Part shown: piece after piece, positions 1-8,366 of the stretch
Position numbering within the stretch: the first letter of the stretch is position 1
Layout: each line of letters begins with the position of its first letter
Assembly (NCBI RefSeq): GCF_047920995.1
Contig: NZ_JBLRWZ010000011.1
Location: forward strand, 1 to 64,000
DNA from: Aliidiomarina sp047920995
GTDB taxonomy: Bacteria > Pseudomonadota > Gammaproteobacteria > Enterobacterales > Alteromonadaceae
Reading direction: 5' to 3'
DNA length: 64,000 nucleotides
Position numbers and translations under genes: made by a program
Notes under the pieces: generated by a model
Databases searched by the model: none
Told to the model about the DNA's origin: nothing
The model's input: the letters and a program-made list of their open reading frames with translations, nothing else

Positions 1-20
1 GTGCGGATATCGTTGCTCAT
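1..20 (-). CDS. 5' end of a minus-strand gene, possibly proC (partial)
   Basis: An ATG on the minus strand at position 20 is preceded, at 25-30, by an AAGGA-type ribosome binding site and opens a frame reading MSNDIR to the window edge. In Vibrio-like genomes the gene directly downstream of yggS on the same strand is proC (pyrroline-5-carboxylate reductase), which fits this position. Only six complete codons are visible, so the identity rests on gene order and not on sequence. Confidence 0.35.
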
Positions 21-87
21 AAATCGTAGTTCCTTTTATTGCTTGAATTGTGAGAGGGCGGCGCTATTTATTTTCGTGCTCGCCAAT

Positions 88-831
88 CTATCGTTTTCTA
101 ATTTCTCGTTTCCCAATTTCTCGTTTCCCAAACAAGGCAGTACCAATACGCACCATGGTTGAGCCATGGGCTATTGCTGCTTCCAAATCATTACTCATCC
201 CTAATGAAAGTGTATCAACACTTGGGTATTTCGCCTTTAGCTCCTGCATTACATTTTCTAACTGTTGGAAGCTGTTATGCTTTTCTTGCTCTGTAGCATC
301 AGGATTTGGAATGGCCATAATACCACGTAAAGTTAAGTGGCTAGCCTTATCGATTTGCTCAGCAATTTTACCAAGTTCGTTCAGTTGCACCCCAGCTTTA
401 GTTGGCTCATAATCAATATTAACCTGCACTAAACACTGTAGGGGTGGTAAGTGCTTGGGGCGTTGTTCATTTAAACGGTTAACAATTTTACCGCGATCAA
501 TGCTGTGTACCCAATCAAAATGCGCAGCTACATCTTTGCTTTTGTTTGATTGTAATGCGCCAACGAAGTGCCAAGTAATATCGGTAAGCTCTTCTAACTC
601 ATGAATTTTATCGATACCTTCTTGCACATAGTTTTCACCAAAATCACGTTGTCCTGCTGCATAAAGCGCAGCAATTGCTTCTGCAGGTTTCGTTTTACTC
701 ACTGCCAGAAGTGCTATAGTGTTAGGAGTGCGTTGTACAGCATTAGCAGCATGCTCAATACGCTGTAGTACTTCGCTGTAACGTTCGAAATAACGGTTTG
801 CTGTTGTAGCAAGATCGAATGATTTTTGCAT
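88..831 (-). CDS. yggS: YggS-family PLP homeostasis protein
   Basis: A 247-aa member of the YggS/PLPBP family, a cytoplasmic single-domain fold-type III PLP protein that buffers pyridoxal phosphate and has no established enzymatic reaction. The PLP-lysine motif LLAVSKTKP lies at about residues 41-49 (Lys46), followed by DFGENYVQE and WHFVGALQSNK, both family signatures. It is divergent from pilT with only 45 bp between the two starts, a common arrangement. The last 13 residues (GKREIGKREIRKR) are encoded by a 15-bp tandem repeat and look like a recent extension beyond the family's usual end near SMGMSNDLEAAIAHGSTMVRIGTALFG. Confidence 0.93.
   Translation of the reverse strand: MQKSFDLATTANRYFERYSEVLQRIEHAANAVQRTPNTIALLAVSKTKPAEAIAALYAAGQRDFGENYVQEGIDKIHELEELTDITWHFVGALQSNKSKDVAAHFDWVHSIDRGKIVNRLNEQRPKHLPPLQCLVQVNIDYEPTKAGVQLNELGKIAEQIDKASHLTLRGIMAIPNPDATEQEKHNSFQQLENVMQELKAKYPSVDTLSLGMSNDLEAAIAHGSTMVRIGTALFGKREIGKREIRKR
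90..134 (-). repeat. 15-bp tandem repeat at the yggS 3' end
   Basis: On the minus strand the unit GGGAAACGAGAAATT occurs twice in perfect tandem and is followed by a degenerate third copy (AGAAAACGATAGATT, 11 of 15 identical) that contains the stop codon. The unit is a multiple of three, so changes in copy number keep the yggS frame and only lengthen or shorten the basic C-terminal tail. Confidence 0.8.
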
Positions 832-876
832 AGCGCTTGGGTGTCTTCTTCCAGTTCAATAGCTTAAGAGTTTTAT

Positions 877-1905
877 ATGGATATCAAACAACTACTAGAA
901 TATAGCGTACAAAGTGAAGCCTCTGATCTACATTTATCTTCTGGTTCTCCGGCGTTAGTGCGAATCGACGGTGACCTCGTTAAGGTTAACACACAGAAGC
1001 TCAACTCTCGAGATGTTGAACTGATGGTTAACTCGCTGATGAACGAACGTCAGCAAGAACAGTTTAAAGAGCATCTGGAAGTTGATTTCTCGTTTGCTAT
1101 TGAAGGGTTGGCACGTTTTCGTGCGAACGTATTTATGCAAATGAACGGGCCCGCTGCTGCATTTCGAACCATTCCGGATACTATTCAAACCCTAGAAGAT
1201 TTAAACGCCCCAGAAATTCTTCGGCGAATTGCTGAATATCCGCGTGGCCTGGTGTTGGTAACCGGGCCAACCGGCTCTGGTAAATCAACAACCCTTGCGG
1301 CAATGGTTGATTATATTAACTCCGTGTTTCCGTACCACGTGCTTACCATTGAAGATCCTATTGAATTTGTACACCAAAATAATAAGTGCCTAATTAACCA
1401 ACGTGAAGTGTTTCGCGATACGCTCAGTTTTAAAAATGCCTTGCGGGTAGCATTGCGGGAAGATCCTGATGTAATTCTGGTGGGCGAATTACGGGATTTA
1501 GAAACCATTAGATTAGCACTCACTGCAGCTGAAACAGGGCATTTAGTATTCGCTACGCTACACACAACCTCTGCGCCGAAAACCATAGATCGGATTGTGG
1601 ATGTGTTCCCTGGTGATGAAAAATCGATGGTTCGCTCAATGCTTTCGGAATCATTGCGAGCAGTAATCTCACAAATTCTCATCAAGAAGCTTGGTGGTGG
1701 CCGTGTTGCTGCACATGAAATTATGTTGGCAACTTCTGCGATTAAGAACTTAATTCGTGAAGACAAAGTAGCGCAGATGTATTCTTCGATTCAAACGGGC
1801 GCATCTATGGGCATGCAAACCATGGAACAATCGTTGAATAAACTAGCCGAGCGCGGCGAAATTTCAGGTGAACAGGTGCGTACTAAGCTAGGCCAAATCA
1901 GCTAG
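877..1905 (+). CDS. pilT: PilT twitching-motility retraction ATPase
   Basis: 342 aa, the normal PilT length. PilT is the hexameric cytoplasmic ATPase that drives type IV pilus retraction and hence twitching motility and DNA uptake. Walker A is GPTGSGKST at residues 130-138; an Asp-box region follows (TIEDPIEF), then Walker B in DPDVILVGELRD and a His box in FATLHTTSA. The PilT-specific C-terminal motif is present as AIKNLIRE (usual AIRNLIRE). A pilU paralogue usually follows pilT in this group, but here the next gene is tsaD, so the paralogue is either elsewhere or absent. Confidence 0.95.
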   Translation: MDIKQLLEYSVQSEASDLHLSSGSPALVRIDGDLVKVNTQKLNSRDVELMVNSLMNERQQEQFKEHLEVDFSFAIEGLARFRANVFMQMNGPAAAFRTIPDTIQTLEDLNAPEILRRIAEYPRGLVLVTGPTGSGKSTTLAAMVDYINSVFPYHVLTIEDPIEFVHQNNKCLINQREVFRDTLSFKNALRVALREDPDVILVGELRDLETIRLALTAAETGHLVFATLHTTSAPKTIDRIVDVFPGDEKSMVRSMLSESLRAVISQILIKKLGGGRVAAHEIMLATSAIKNLIREDKVAQMYSSIQTGASMGMQTMEQSLNKLAERGEISGEQVRTKLGQIS

Positions 1906-1928
1906 TTATAAACGCATTCTTTCGATAG

Positions 1929-1971
1929 AATACCCGCCTCTGCAAATGAATTAACGGGCTAGGCGGGTATT
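1929..1971 (+). promoter_or_regulatory. Perfect 11-bp inverted repeat abutting the tsaD start codon
   Basis: AATACCCGCCT at 1929-1939 is exactly complementary to AGGCGGGTATT at 1961-1971, and the tsaD ATG begins at 1972. The right arm contains the only Shine-Dalgarno-like sequence (AGGCGGG), so the folded RNA would hide the ribosome binding site. The loop is 21 nt. A role as a translational switch or as a read-through terminator of pilT is inference. Confidence 0.55.
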
Positions 1972-2985
1972 ATGCGTGTTCTTGGAATTGAAACCTCTTG
2001 TGATGAAACCGGTATCGCCATTTATGATACCGAGCAAGGGTTGTTAGCTCATGCTTTATACAGCCAAGTAAAACTACATGCCGATTATGGCGGCGTAGTT
2101 CCTGAGTTGGCATCCCGCGATCACGTACGTAAAACATTGCCTCTTATTAAACAAGCATTACTTGATGCAAACCTTACTCCTGCAGATATTGATGGTGTTG
2201 CCTACACTGCTGGCCCCGGATTAATCGGGGCCTTGCTGGTGGGCGCAACCATTGGTAGAAGTTTAGCCTTTGGTTGGAATATTCCTGCTGTTGGCGTGCA
2301 TCATATGGAAGGGCACCTATTAGCGCCCATGCTTGAGGAAACCCAGCCGCAATTTCCATTTATTGCATTACTGGTATCTGGCGGCCATACCCAACTGGTG
2401 CAGGTAAACGGTATTGGTGAATATCAGTTACTTGGTGAATCGGTTGATGATGCAGCTGGCGAAGCGTTTGATAAAACAGCTAAATTGCTAGGCTTAGATT
2501 ACCCAGGTGGCCCACGCTTAGCTGCGCTAGCGAACTCTGGGGTAGCGGGGCGTTTCCAATTTCCGCGGCCAATGACCGATAAACCAGGGCTAAATTTCTC
2601 TTTTAGTGGTTTAAAAACTGCTGCCGCCCAAGCAATTGCCAGTAATGGTAAAGATGCACAAACCCAAGCTGATATCGCGCGGGCATTTCAAGATGCGGTA
2701 GTAGATACCCTGATTATTAAGTGCCAACGAGCGCTAAAACAAACCGGCATGAAGCGTTTAGTTGTGGCGGGCGGTGTAAGTGCTAACGTGCGTTTGCGAG
2801 AAGCCTTGCAAGAAACGATGTTGGCATTGGGTGGCGAAGTATTTTACCCACGTTCAGAATTTTGTACCGATAATGGAGCGATGATAGCGTTCGCTGGCGC
2901 GCAGCGATTAGCAGCGCAGCAAAGTGTCGATTTATCAGTGAAAGTTCGGCCACGCTGGCCTCTTACCGAGCTTAGCCCGTTGTAA
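1972..2985 (+). CDS. tsaD: tRNA N6-threonylcarbamoyladenosine synthase subunit TsaD
   Basis: 337 aa, matching TsaD (formerly Gcp/YgjD). With TsaB and TsaE it transfers the threonylcarbamoyl group to A37 of ANN-decoding tRNAs. The ASKHA fold begins with VLGIETSCDETG; the metal-binding HHMEGH motif is near residues 110-115; SGGHTQLV, GGVSAN and the C-terminal DNGAMIA motifs are all present. The genes downstream (plsY, folB, folK, cca) form the same neighbourhood as in enterobacteria, but rpsU, normally divergent from tsaD, is replaced here by pilT. Confidence 0.97.
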   Translation: MRVLGIETSCDETGIAIYDTEQGLLAHALYSQVKLHADYGGVVPELASRDHVRKTLPLIKQALLDANLTPADIDGVAYTAGPGLIGALLVGATIGRSLAFGWNIPAVGVHHMEGHLLAPMLEETQPQFPFIALLVSGGHTQLVQVNGIGEYQLLGESVDDAAGEAFDKTAKLLGLDYPGGPRLAALANSGVAGRFQFPRPMTDKPGLNFSFSGLKTAAAQAIASNGKDAQTQADIARAFQDAVVDTLIIKCQRALKQTGMKRLVVAGGVSANVRLREALQETMLALGGEVFYPRSEFCTDNGAMIAFAGAQRLAAQQSVDLSVKVRPRWPLTELSPL

Positions 2986-3004
2986 GTTCACTACAGGCAG
3001 AAGC

Positions 3005-3021
3005 AACGCAGTTATTGCGTT
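3005..3021 (+). terminator. Weak hairpin between convergent tsaD and plsY
   Basis: AACGCA and TGCGTT flank a 5-nt loop (3005-3010 and 3016-3021) in the 35-bp gap between the convergent tsaD and plsY genes, followed by only a short T-rich stretch. It could terminate tsaD transcripts, but the stem is short and reaches the plsY stop codon. Confidence 0.3.
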
Positions 3022-3653
3022 TATTCGTGGGGTGTTTTGTTGGGCTTGGTTTTTTTTGTACTGCGCTTGGCACCCGAGAATCCAACTTCAGTTCCTTTCC
3101 ATAACCGCACAATGTTCGCTCGGTGCCGCCAAATAATCAGCGCTGCGAGCATAATTGCTGGAATCGTATACTGCGGTTTGATAAACCATGCATAAACCGG
3201 GGATAAGGCTACCGTGATCAATGCCGCTAGTGAGGAAACGCGGCTTACCCAAAATACCAGTAGCCAAGTTACAATCAGCAATATTGCCATTTCCGATGCT
3301 ACTGGAAACATTGCGCCAAGCGCTGTAGCTACTGCTTTTCCGCCTTGAAACTTAAAGTACAGAGGGTAGATATGGCCAAGGCAAGCGGCAACTGCAACTA
3401 GGCCAAGGGCTATTGGTGGTATTGCTAAGTAGTAGGCCGCCCATACTGGCAACATACCTTTCAGTACATCAGCAAATAGGGTTAGCCCTGCAGGAACTGG
3501 GCCACCGAGCCGGTAAACATTGGTAGCACCCGGATTGCCAGACCCTCGAAGCCGCGGATCGTCTAATCGGAAAGCCCTACAAATTAAAACTGCACTACTA
3601 ATAGAGCCAATTAGATAGGCAATAACAATCATTAATATAGCGAGAGCAGACAT
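3021..3653 (-). CDS. plsY: Acyl-phosphate:glycerol-3-phosphate acyltransferase PlsY
   Basis: 210-aa polytopic inner-membrane protein that acylates glycerol-3-phosphate from acyl-phosphate, the first step of phospholipid synthesis in the PlsX/PlsY route. The family signature GSGNPGATNVYR lies at residues 37-48, the glycine-rich GGKAVATALG motif is further on, and several hydrophobic segments are visible. The lysine-rich tail (KRSTKKTKPNKTPHE) is likely cytoplasmic. It is convergent with tsaD and divergent from folB. Confidence 0.95.
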   Translation of the reverse strand: MSALAILMIVIAYLIGSISSAVLICRAFRLDDPRLRGSGNPGATNVYRLGGPVPAGLTLFADVLKGMLPVWAAYYLAIPPIALGLVAVAACLGHIYPLYFKFQGGKAVATALGAMFPVASEMAILLIVTWLLVFWVSRVSSLAALITVALSPVYAWFIKPQYTIPAIMLAALIIWRHRANIVRLWKGTEVGFSGAKRSTKKTKPNKTPHE

Positions 3654-3812
3654 TAGCTTTTTTGCGGCTTCCGGTTGCGTTAATATGGTTGGTGGCGAGG
3701 GAGAATACGTGCTTTTCTAATTAAAAGCTATCCGACCAGCGTGTTTTTTGCTTACTAAATGTACAGCGCTGCAACCGAAATTGTAACAAAATAAAAACTA
3801 AAGGGCATAGGC

Positions 3813-4178
3813 ATGAATGATTTTGTAAGCATTGAAGGTTTGGAAGTTCCTGCCGTGATTGGTATTTTCGATTGGGAGCAAGCCATTCAGCAGCCTTTAG
3901 TGATTGATTTAGAAATGGCGTGGAATAACCAGCCGGCTGCGCAAAGTGGCGATATTGCCGATGCGCTTGATTATGATGCAGTGCAGCGTAAAGTTGTGCA
4001 GTGGATTGATGAAAAACCCTGGGGATTGATTGAGGAAGTGGCGGAAATGCTCGCTGCTAGAATTATTGATATGTATTCAGTTGCTACAATTAAAGTACGT
4101 GTTGCCAAGCCAACAGCGGTAAAAGCAGCGCGAACGGTTGCAGTTACAATAGTACGAGCGCAAGCTGAAACTGAGTAG
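3813..4178 (+). CDS. folB: Dihydroneopterin aldolase
   Basis: 121 aa, standard FolB length. It converts dihydroneopterin to 6-hydroxymethyldihydropterin and glycolaldehyde in folate synthesis. The N-terminal segment VSIEGLEVPAVIGIFDWEQ is typical of the T-fold family, and the catalytic lysine region near the C-terminus reads KVRVAKPTAVKAA. An AAAGGG ribosome binding site precedes the ATG. It lies 25 bp upstream of folK, which catalyses the next pathway step, so the two are probably co-transcribed. Confidence 0.93.
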   Translation: MNDFVSIEGLEVPAVIGIFDWEQAIQQPLVIDLEMAWNNQPAAQSGDIADALDYDAVQRKVVQWIDEKPWGLIEEVAEMLAARIIDMYSVATIKVRVAKPTAVKAARTVAVTIVRAQAETE

Positions 4179-4203
4179 TTAACGAGTAAGGTTAGGTGGA
4201 GCA

Positions 4204-4722
4204 ATGGAAAAATTGCAGCAGGTAAGCATCGGTATCGGTAGTAATATTAATCGCGAGCAGAATATTCGAAAAGCGGTTCAATATCTCACTAAATTTTACC
4301 AGCAAATTAAAGTTTCACCGGTGTATGAATCGGAAGCACTTGGTTTTAAGGGCCCGCCATTTTTTAATTTAGTAGTGAGCTTTTTAACTCATGATTCGCT
4401 GTTAACTGTGCAAGAACATTGCAAAGAAATTGAACAGCAATTTGGAAAACCAAGCGAAACAGAAAAATACTGTTCCAGAACCTTAGATTTGGACGTGTTG
4501 TTATATGCAAACCTTGTGCAGCCGGCGAAACCTAATGGTGAACCAGAACTGCCACGCGCTGAAGTATTAACCAGTGCATTTGTATTAAAGCCTCTGGCTG
4601 ATTTACATCCGTTACATGTGCATCCAGTACAAAAGGAAACGCTGCAAAACTTGTGGCAACAATTTTTACATAGCGAAGCTGGGCAACGGCAAGCGCTTAA
4701 CACGGTTGCGTTTCGCTGGTAA
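4204..4722 (+). CDS. folK: 6-hydroxymethyl-7,8-dihydropterin pyrophosphokinase (HPPK)
   Basis: 172 aa. FolK transfers pyrophosphate from ATP to hydroxymethyldihydropterin, directly after the FolB step. Visible family features are the N-terminal SIGIGSNINREQNI and the signature CSRTLDLDVLLYAN containing the magnesium-binding aspartates. ALGFKGPPFFNLV corresponds to the substrate-binding loop. A GGTGGAG ribosome binding site sits just before the ATG. In enterobacteria folK pairs with pcnB; the folB-folK pairing here is a different but logical arrangement. Confidence 0.93.
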   Translation: MEKLQQVSIGIGSNINREQNIRKAVQYLTKFYQQIKVSPVYESEALGFKGPPFFNLVVSFLTHDSLLTVQEHCKEIEQQFGKPSETEKYCSRTLDLDVLLYANLVQPAKPNGEPELPRAEVLTSAFVLKPLADLHPLHVHPVQKETLQNLWQQFLHSEAGQRQALNTVAFRW

Positions 4723-4813
4723 CCCCGTTCTTGCAAGAGCTCGCGGTAAACTTACCTCCTCTAAATTACTGTTCGCCAATGTGAGCTAAGCATGAATAGC
4801 TAAGCCTGAATGA

Positions 4814-5941
4814 TTAAACATGAAAAAGCGAGGCGATATGATGCAGCCGTTTTTTATCGAGTTGCTCAGTGATCTCACGATGCTGATAACCGGCAGCTAA
4901 AATATCGTGTACGGATATTTGCTCTAACTCCTGTAAAGCAACTTGCAATATCTGTACATCGAGTGCCTCGGCACGAGCGGTGTTTGCGAGTATTACGTTG
5001 GTACAACGTATCACGCGCTCTAATTGTTCTGGCCTTCTAAAGGCATCATTACGGTGATAAATGGCTAAAATATCAGCTGCGCTTAACTCTTGTTTACTCA
5101 GCTGCATTACTAGCTTTTCTGTTTCATGTGCGGCTTTAGCGTATAGCTTAGGTACTTTCAGGGCTTCAGCTACATTGGGTTGCGGGGTAAACTCCTGGCG
5201 TAAATCAAAAGCCACTAACACAAAACGCTCCCACAGCAATGTTTCCGGCGTTGAATCTTGCGCTAACGCATGTTTTTTGAGCATTGGTAGCTGCAGCTCT
5301 TGATTCTTGGTTGTAGCAGAGAGAATGATATCTAGCGCGCCTACTTCATGCAGTACCTGAAAGTAAACCTCCGGGTTCTTCGTAGCTAGCGCTTTGCGGG
5401 TTTCTAACCAAACGCGCTCGGCAGTGAGATGGCTAATTTCGCCGTTAGCAACTACATGCTGCATAAGGCGAAGCGTTTCTTCGGCAATATGAAAATCAAA
5501 CTCTTTAAAGCGCGCTGCAAAGCGTGCTACCCGCAATACCCGCAGGGGATCTTCAGAAAATGCAGGGGAAACGTGGCGTAAAACGCGATGAGTGAGATCG
5601 CGAATGCCATTATAAGGGTCATAAAATTCGCCATGCTCATCTTTGGCGATAGCATTGATAGTGAGGTCTCGGCGCAGTAAATCATCTTCTAAGGTTACAT
5701 CAGGCGCAGCATAACAACTGAAACCGGTATATCCGGAACCTGATTTACGTTCTGTTCGAGCTAACGCGTACTCCTCATGTGTTCGCGGATGCAAAAATAC
5801 GGGGAAATCGTTGCCCACAGGCATAAAGCCTTTTTCTAATAGAGCTTCTGGATGAGCGCCTACTACAACATAGTCGCGCTCATGCACAGGCAACCCAAGT
5901 AATTCGTCGCGCACCGCGCCACCCACCAGATAAACTTGCAT
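4814..5941 (-). CDS. cca: CCA-adding tRNA nucleotidyltransferase without a functional HD domain
   Basis: 375 aa from the ATG at 5941, chosen because the protein then begins MQVYLVGGAVRDELLG like E. coli Cca; a GTG at 5956 is possible. The N-terminal nucleotidyltransferase half is well conserved (GGAVRD, RDYVVVG, RRDLTINA, DPYNG, EDPLRVLRVARFAARF) and should repair or add the tRNA 3' CCA. The C-terminal half is shorter than the roughly 412-aa E. coli enzyme: where E. coli has CHDLGKG this protein reads AFDLRQE, and the upstream and downstream histidine motifs are missing. The phosphodiesterase/phosphatase HD activity is therefore probably lost. Confidence 0.92.
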   Translation of the reverse strand: MQVYLVGGAVRDELLGLPVHERDYVVVGAHPEALLEKGFMPVGNDFPVFLHPRTHEEYALARTERKSGSGYTGFSCYAAPDVTLEDDLLRRDLTINAIAKDEHGEFYDPYNGIRDLTHRVLRHVSPAFSEDPLRVLRVARFAARFKEFDFHIAEETLRLMQHVVANGEISHLTAERVWLETRKALATKNPEVYFQVLHEVGALDIILSATTKNQELQLPMLKKHALAQDSTPETLLWERFVLVAFDLRQEFTPQPNVAEALKVPKLYAKAAHETEKLVMQLSKQELSAADILAIYHRNDAFRRPEQLERVIRCTNVILANTARAEALDVQILQVALQELEQISVHDILAAGYQHREITEQLDKKRLHHIASLFHV

Positions 5942-6051
5942 AGAATTTATGTTCACTCTTAATAAGTTGCATAGCAGTGATGATTGCCAATGTTAGTACA
6001 CATTGCAAGGACTGTTGTGTACTGCTACTTTGCTTTTACTAAGAGTTCAAC

Positions 6052-8199
6052 ATGAAGAGTGGCAAAAAAACGATGTACCATGATTTTTTTGGCTTTCAAC
6101 AAGTGCCATTTTCAATTGCGCCCGATCCCGATTTTTTGTTTCTTGGGCCACGGCATAAAGAAGGTTTAGAACATTTACGCAATGGTTTAACCGGCAGTGG
6201 CGGTTTCCTGTTACTTACCGGTGAGGTGGGTACGGGGAAAACAACCTTGTGCAGAGCTGTGCTAGAGCAAATTGGCGATAGCCTAGATATCGCCTTTGTA
6301 ATCAACCCAATGCTAAGTGAGCGAGAGCTGTTGGCTACGATTTGCGACCAGTTTAAAATTCCGGGTAGACATGAAAAAGCATCTTTAAAGCGCTTAACCG
6401 ATCACCTTAGCCGGTTTTTACAAGAAGCCAGCTCGCAAGGCCGGCAGCCTGTTGTATTGATTGATGAAGCACAGCATTTGTTACCATCGGTATTAGAGCA
6501 GCTGCGGTTATTAACGAATATTGAAACCAATTCGCGCAAGTTACTGAGCGTGGTACTGATTGGGCAACCGGAATTACAAGAATTATTGCAACGCCGAGAG
6601 CTGCGGCAAGTAGCGCAGCGAATTGTTGCCCGCTATCATTTATTGCCGCTAACATGGCCGGAAATGCAGGAGTATATTGAGCACCGCTTAAAATGTGTGG
6701 GTGGCACGGCCGATACTTTCCCAACAGCAACCATGAAAGCCATTTGGAACTTCTCCTCTGGAACGCCGCGGTTGATTAACCTAGTGTGCGATAGGGCACT
6801 GCAACTTGCAGCAAGAGATGAAGTGCGGGTAGTAACAACTAAGCACGTGCAGGCTGCTATTGAATCGTTAAGCTTTACTACAACAGGCAAGCGCTCGCGT
6901 TCTGAAACGTTGTTGGCACGCCTTAAAATGCCTGCTTCAGCCACTTCAGCTATAGTTGCGCTTGGTATGCTGCTCATTTCAGTGAGTGCGGTAGCGGGTG
7001 TGTATTGGTTGTATGCGCATCAGCAAGAAGCCTCTGGCGAGCAGCGCAGCGCTGCACAAGATGAGCCTTTACAGATAAGTAATGGCATGGGGCTGCATAC
7101 AGCGATGAGTGCGTTAGCAGGAGAGTGGGATGTTGCCAGTTTTGCGGCGGGCCCCGAACCGTGTGCGCAACTGGAAGATGTGGATTTGGCTTGTTTACGG
7201 GGTTCATTTACTACAAATGAACTTCGCCAGTTTAACGTACCTGCACTTATTCAAGGTGCGCAGGAAGGGCAACAATATTATCTGCTTGTAGGGTATCAAG
7301 CGCAGCAATCTGGCGGTTGGCAAGTATGGGATGGCAATCAGATAGCGTTATTAAGTGATGCCCAGTTTGCCCGCTTGTATGCCGGTAACGCGTTAATATT
7401 ATGGCAAGTACCTTTTACTGCTAATTTAGCGGAGCTTATTCGCGAAGGGTTAGCGGAGCGCGTTCCTTACTCGTTACAACAGCGTGATATTGAGCGTCAG
7501 TTGCAATGGCTGCGGCAGAATCAAGCTGGCCGTATTCCGAGCACTCATGATGAGGGCGATTTAGCAGCAGTAGAGTTGGCTATTCTAAGTACTGCATATT
7601 TTCAACGAGGCCCTCGCCTAACCGATGATGGGGTAAGAGAATTTGCTGTTAATAGCGCTGATGAGCCGATAGTTCGATATCCTGGAGCTGCCAATCGCTT
7701 GGCAGAGCTAATGATTCCGCAGCTATCGTTAACCATTCCGCCAGCTGTTTTGCTTGCAAGTGATACAGAGCCAGCAGAGAGCGTTACAGTTTCTGAAGGT
7801 ACGCGGCTTACTAATCCGCATCAGCGCGTGGAAACCAGTGAATTGGATGCAGTATCACCGCATATCCGTGCTTTATTTGATGATGCAGTGGCCGATGTGG
7901 GGCTTGCGGATGTTCCTGAACAAGCGCCAGAGCCAGCAAGAGTTACCACTACCCAACCCCTACGCGATGTACGGGATCTTTCCAGTGCAGAAAAGGCGCG
8001 CCTACCTCGTTTCACTTATAACTCGCATATGTACAGCAGCCGCACGCAAGAACGCTGGATACGTATTAATGATCGGATGTTATGGGAGGGCGATTTAGTA
8101 AACGGCTTGCGCGTAGTTACCATTGAGCCGGCACATACTATTTTCGGGTTTGGCGACATGCTCTTTAGAGTAGAAGCATTAGAAGATTTTACTGATTAG
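6052..8199 (+). CDS. GspA-GspB (ExeA-ExeB) fusion, type II secretion assembly ATPase
   Basis: 715 aa. Residues 8-270 are an ExeA/GspA AAA ATPase: MYHDFFGFQQVPFSI start, Walker A GEVGTGKTT at 57-65, Walker B VVLIDEAQ at 134-141. One transmembrane helix lies at about 297-321. The periplasmic part holds a C39-like segment (about 350-455) and a degenerate peptidoglycan-binding-like stretch. Residues 650-712 (LPRFTYNSHMYSS, ING-like RINDRMLWEGDLV) match the C-terminal GspB domain. In Aeromonas ExeA and ExeB are separate proteins that together place the secretin through peptidoglycan; here they share one frame. The family start may be the second ATG at 6073. Confidence 0.85.
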   Translation: MKSGKKTMYHDFFGFQQVPFSIAPDPDFLFLGPRHKEGLEHLRNGLTGSGGFLLLTGEVGTGKTTLCRAVLEQIGDSLDIAFVINPMLSERELLATICDQFKIPGRHEKASLKRLTDHLSRFLQEASSQGRQPVVLIDEAQHLLPSVLEQLRLLTNIETNSRKLLSVVLIGQPELQELLQRRELRQVAQRIVARYHLLPLTWPEMQEYIEHRLKCVGGTADTFPTATMKAIWNFSSGTPRLINLVCDRALQLAARDEVRVVTTKHVQAAIESLSFTTTGKRSRSETLLARLKMPASATSAIVALGMLLISVSAVAGVYWLYAHQQEASGEQRSAAQDEPLQISNGMGLHTAMSALAGEWDVASFAAGPEPCAQLEDVDLACLRGSFTTNELRQFNVPALIQGAQEGQQYYLLVGYQAQQSGGWQVWDGNQIALLSDAQFARLYAGNALILWQVPFTANLAELIREGLAERVPYSLQQRDIERQLQWLRQNQAGRIPSTHDEGDLAAVELAILSTAYFQRGPRLTDDGVREFAVNSADEPIVRYPGAANRLAELMIPQLSLTIPPAVLLASDTEPAESVTVSEGTRLTNPHQRVETSELDAVSPHIRALFDDAVADVGLADVPEQAPEPARVTTTQPLRDVRDLSSAEKARLPRFTYNSHMYSSRTQERWIRINDRMLWEGDLVNGLRVVTIEPAHTIFGFGDMLFRVEALEDFTD

Positions 8200-8258
8200 A
8201 AATACTTGCGAACTGGTTGTACCTTTGCGATGATACGCAAAGTTAAACAGGCGTTTGA

Positions 8259-8292
8259 AAAACCTGCGGTGGGTTTCCTTTTTGCAGGTTTT
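8259..8292 (+). terminator. Probable terminator after the GspA-GspB gene
   Basis: AAAACCTGC (8259-8267) pairs with GCAGGTTTT (8284-8292) across a 16-nt loop; the TTTT at the end of the stem provides a short U-run. It sits in the 160-bp gap between the secretion gene and the acyl-CoA dehydrogenase. An alternative smaller hairpin (AAACC/GGTTT) shares the left arm. Confidence 0.5.
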
Positions 8293-8366
8293 GCAGGCGT
8301 TGCGCCATAGCGAGCGCAGCGCTGCTGTACACACACTGCGCCGCTACAATCAACGGGAGTATGAGT

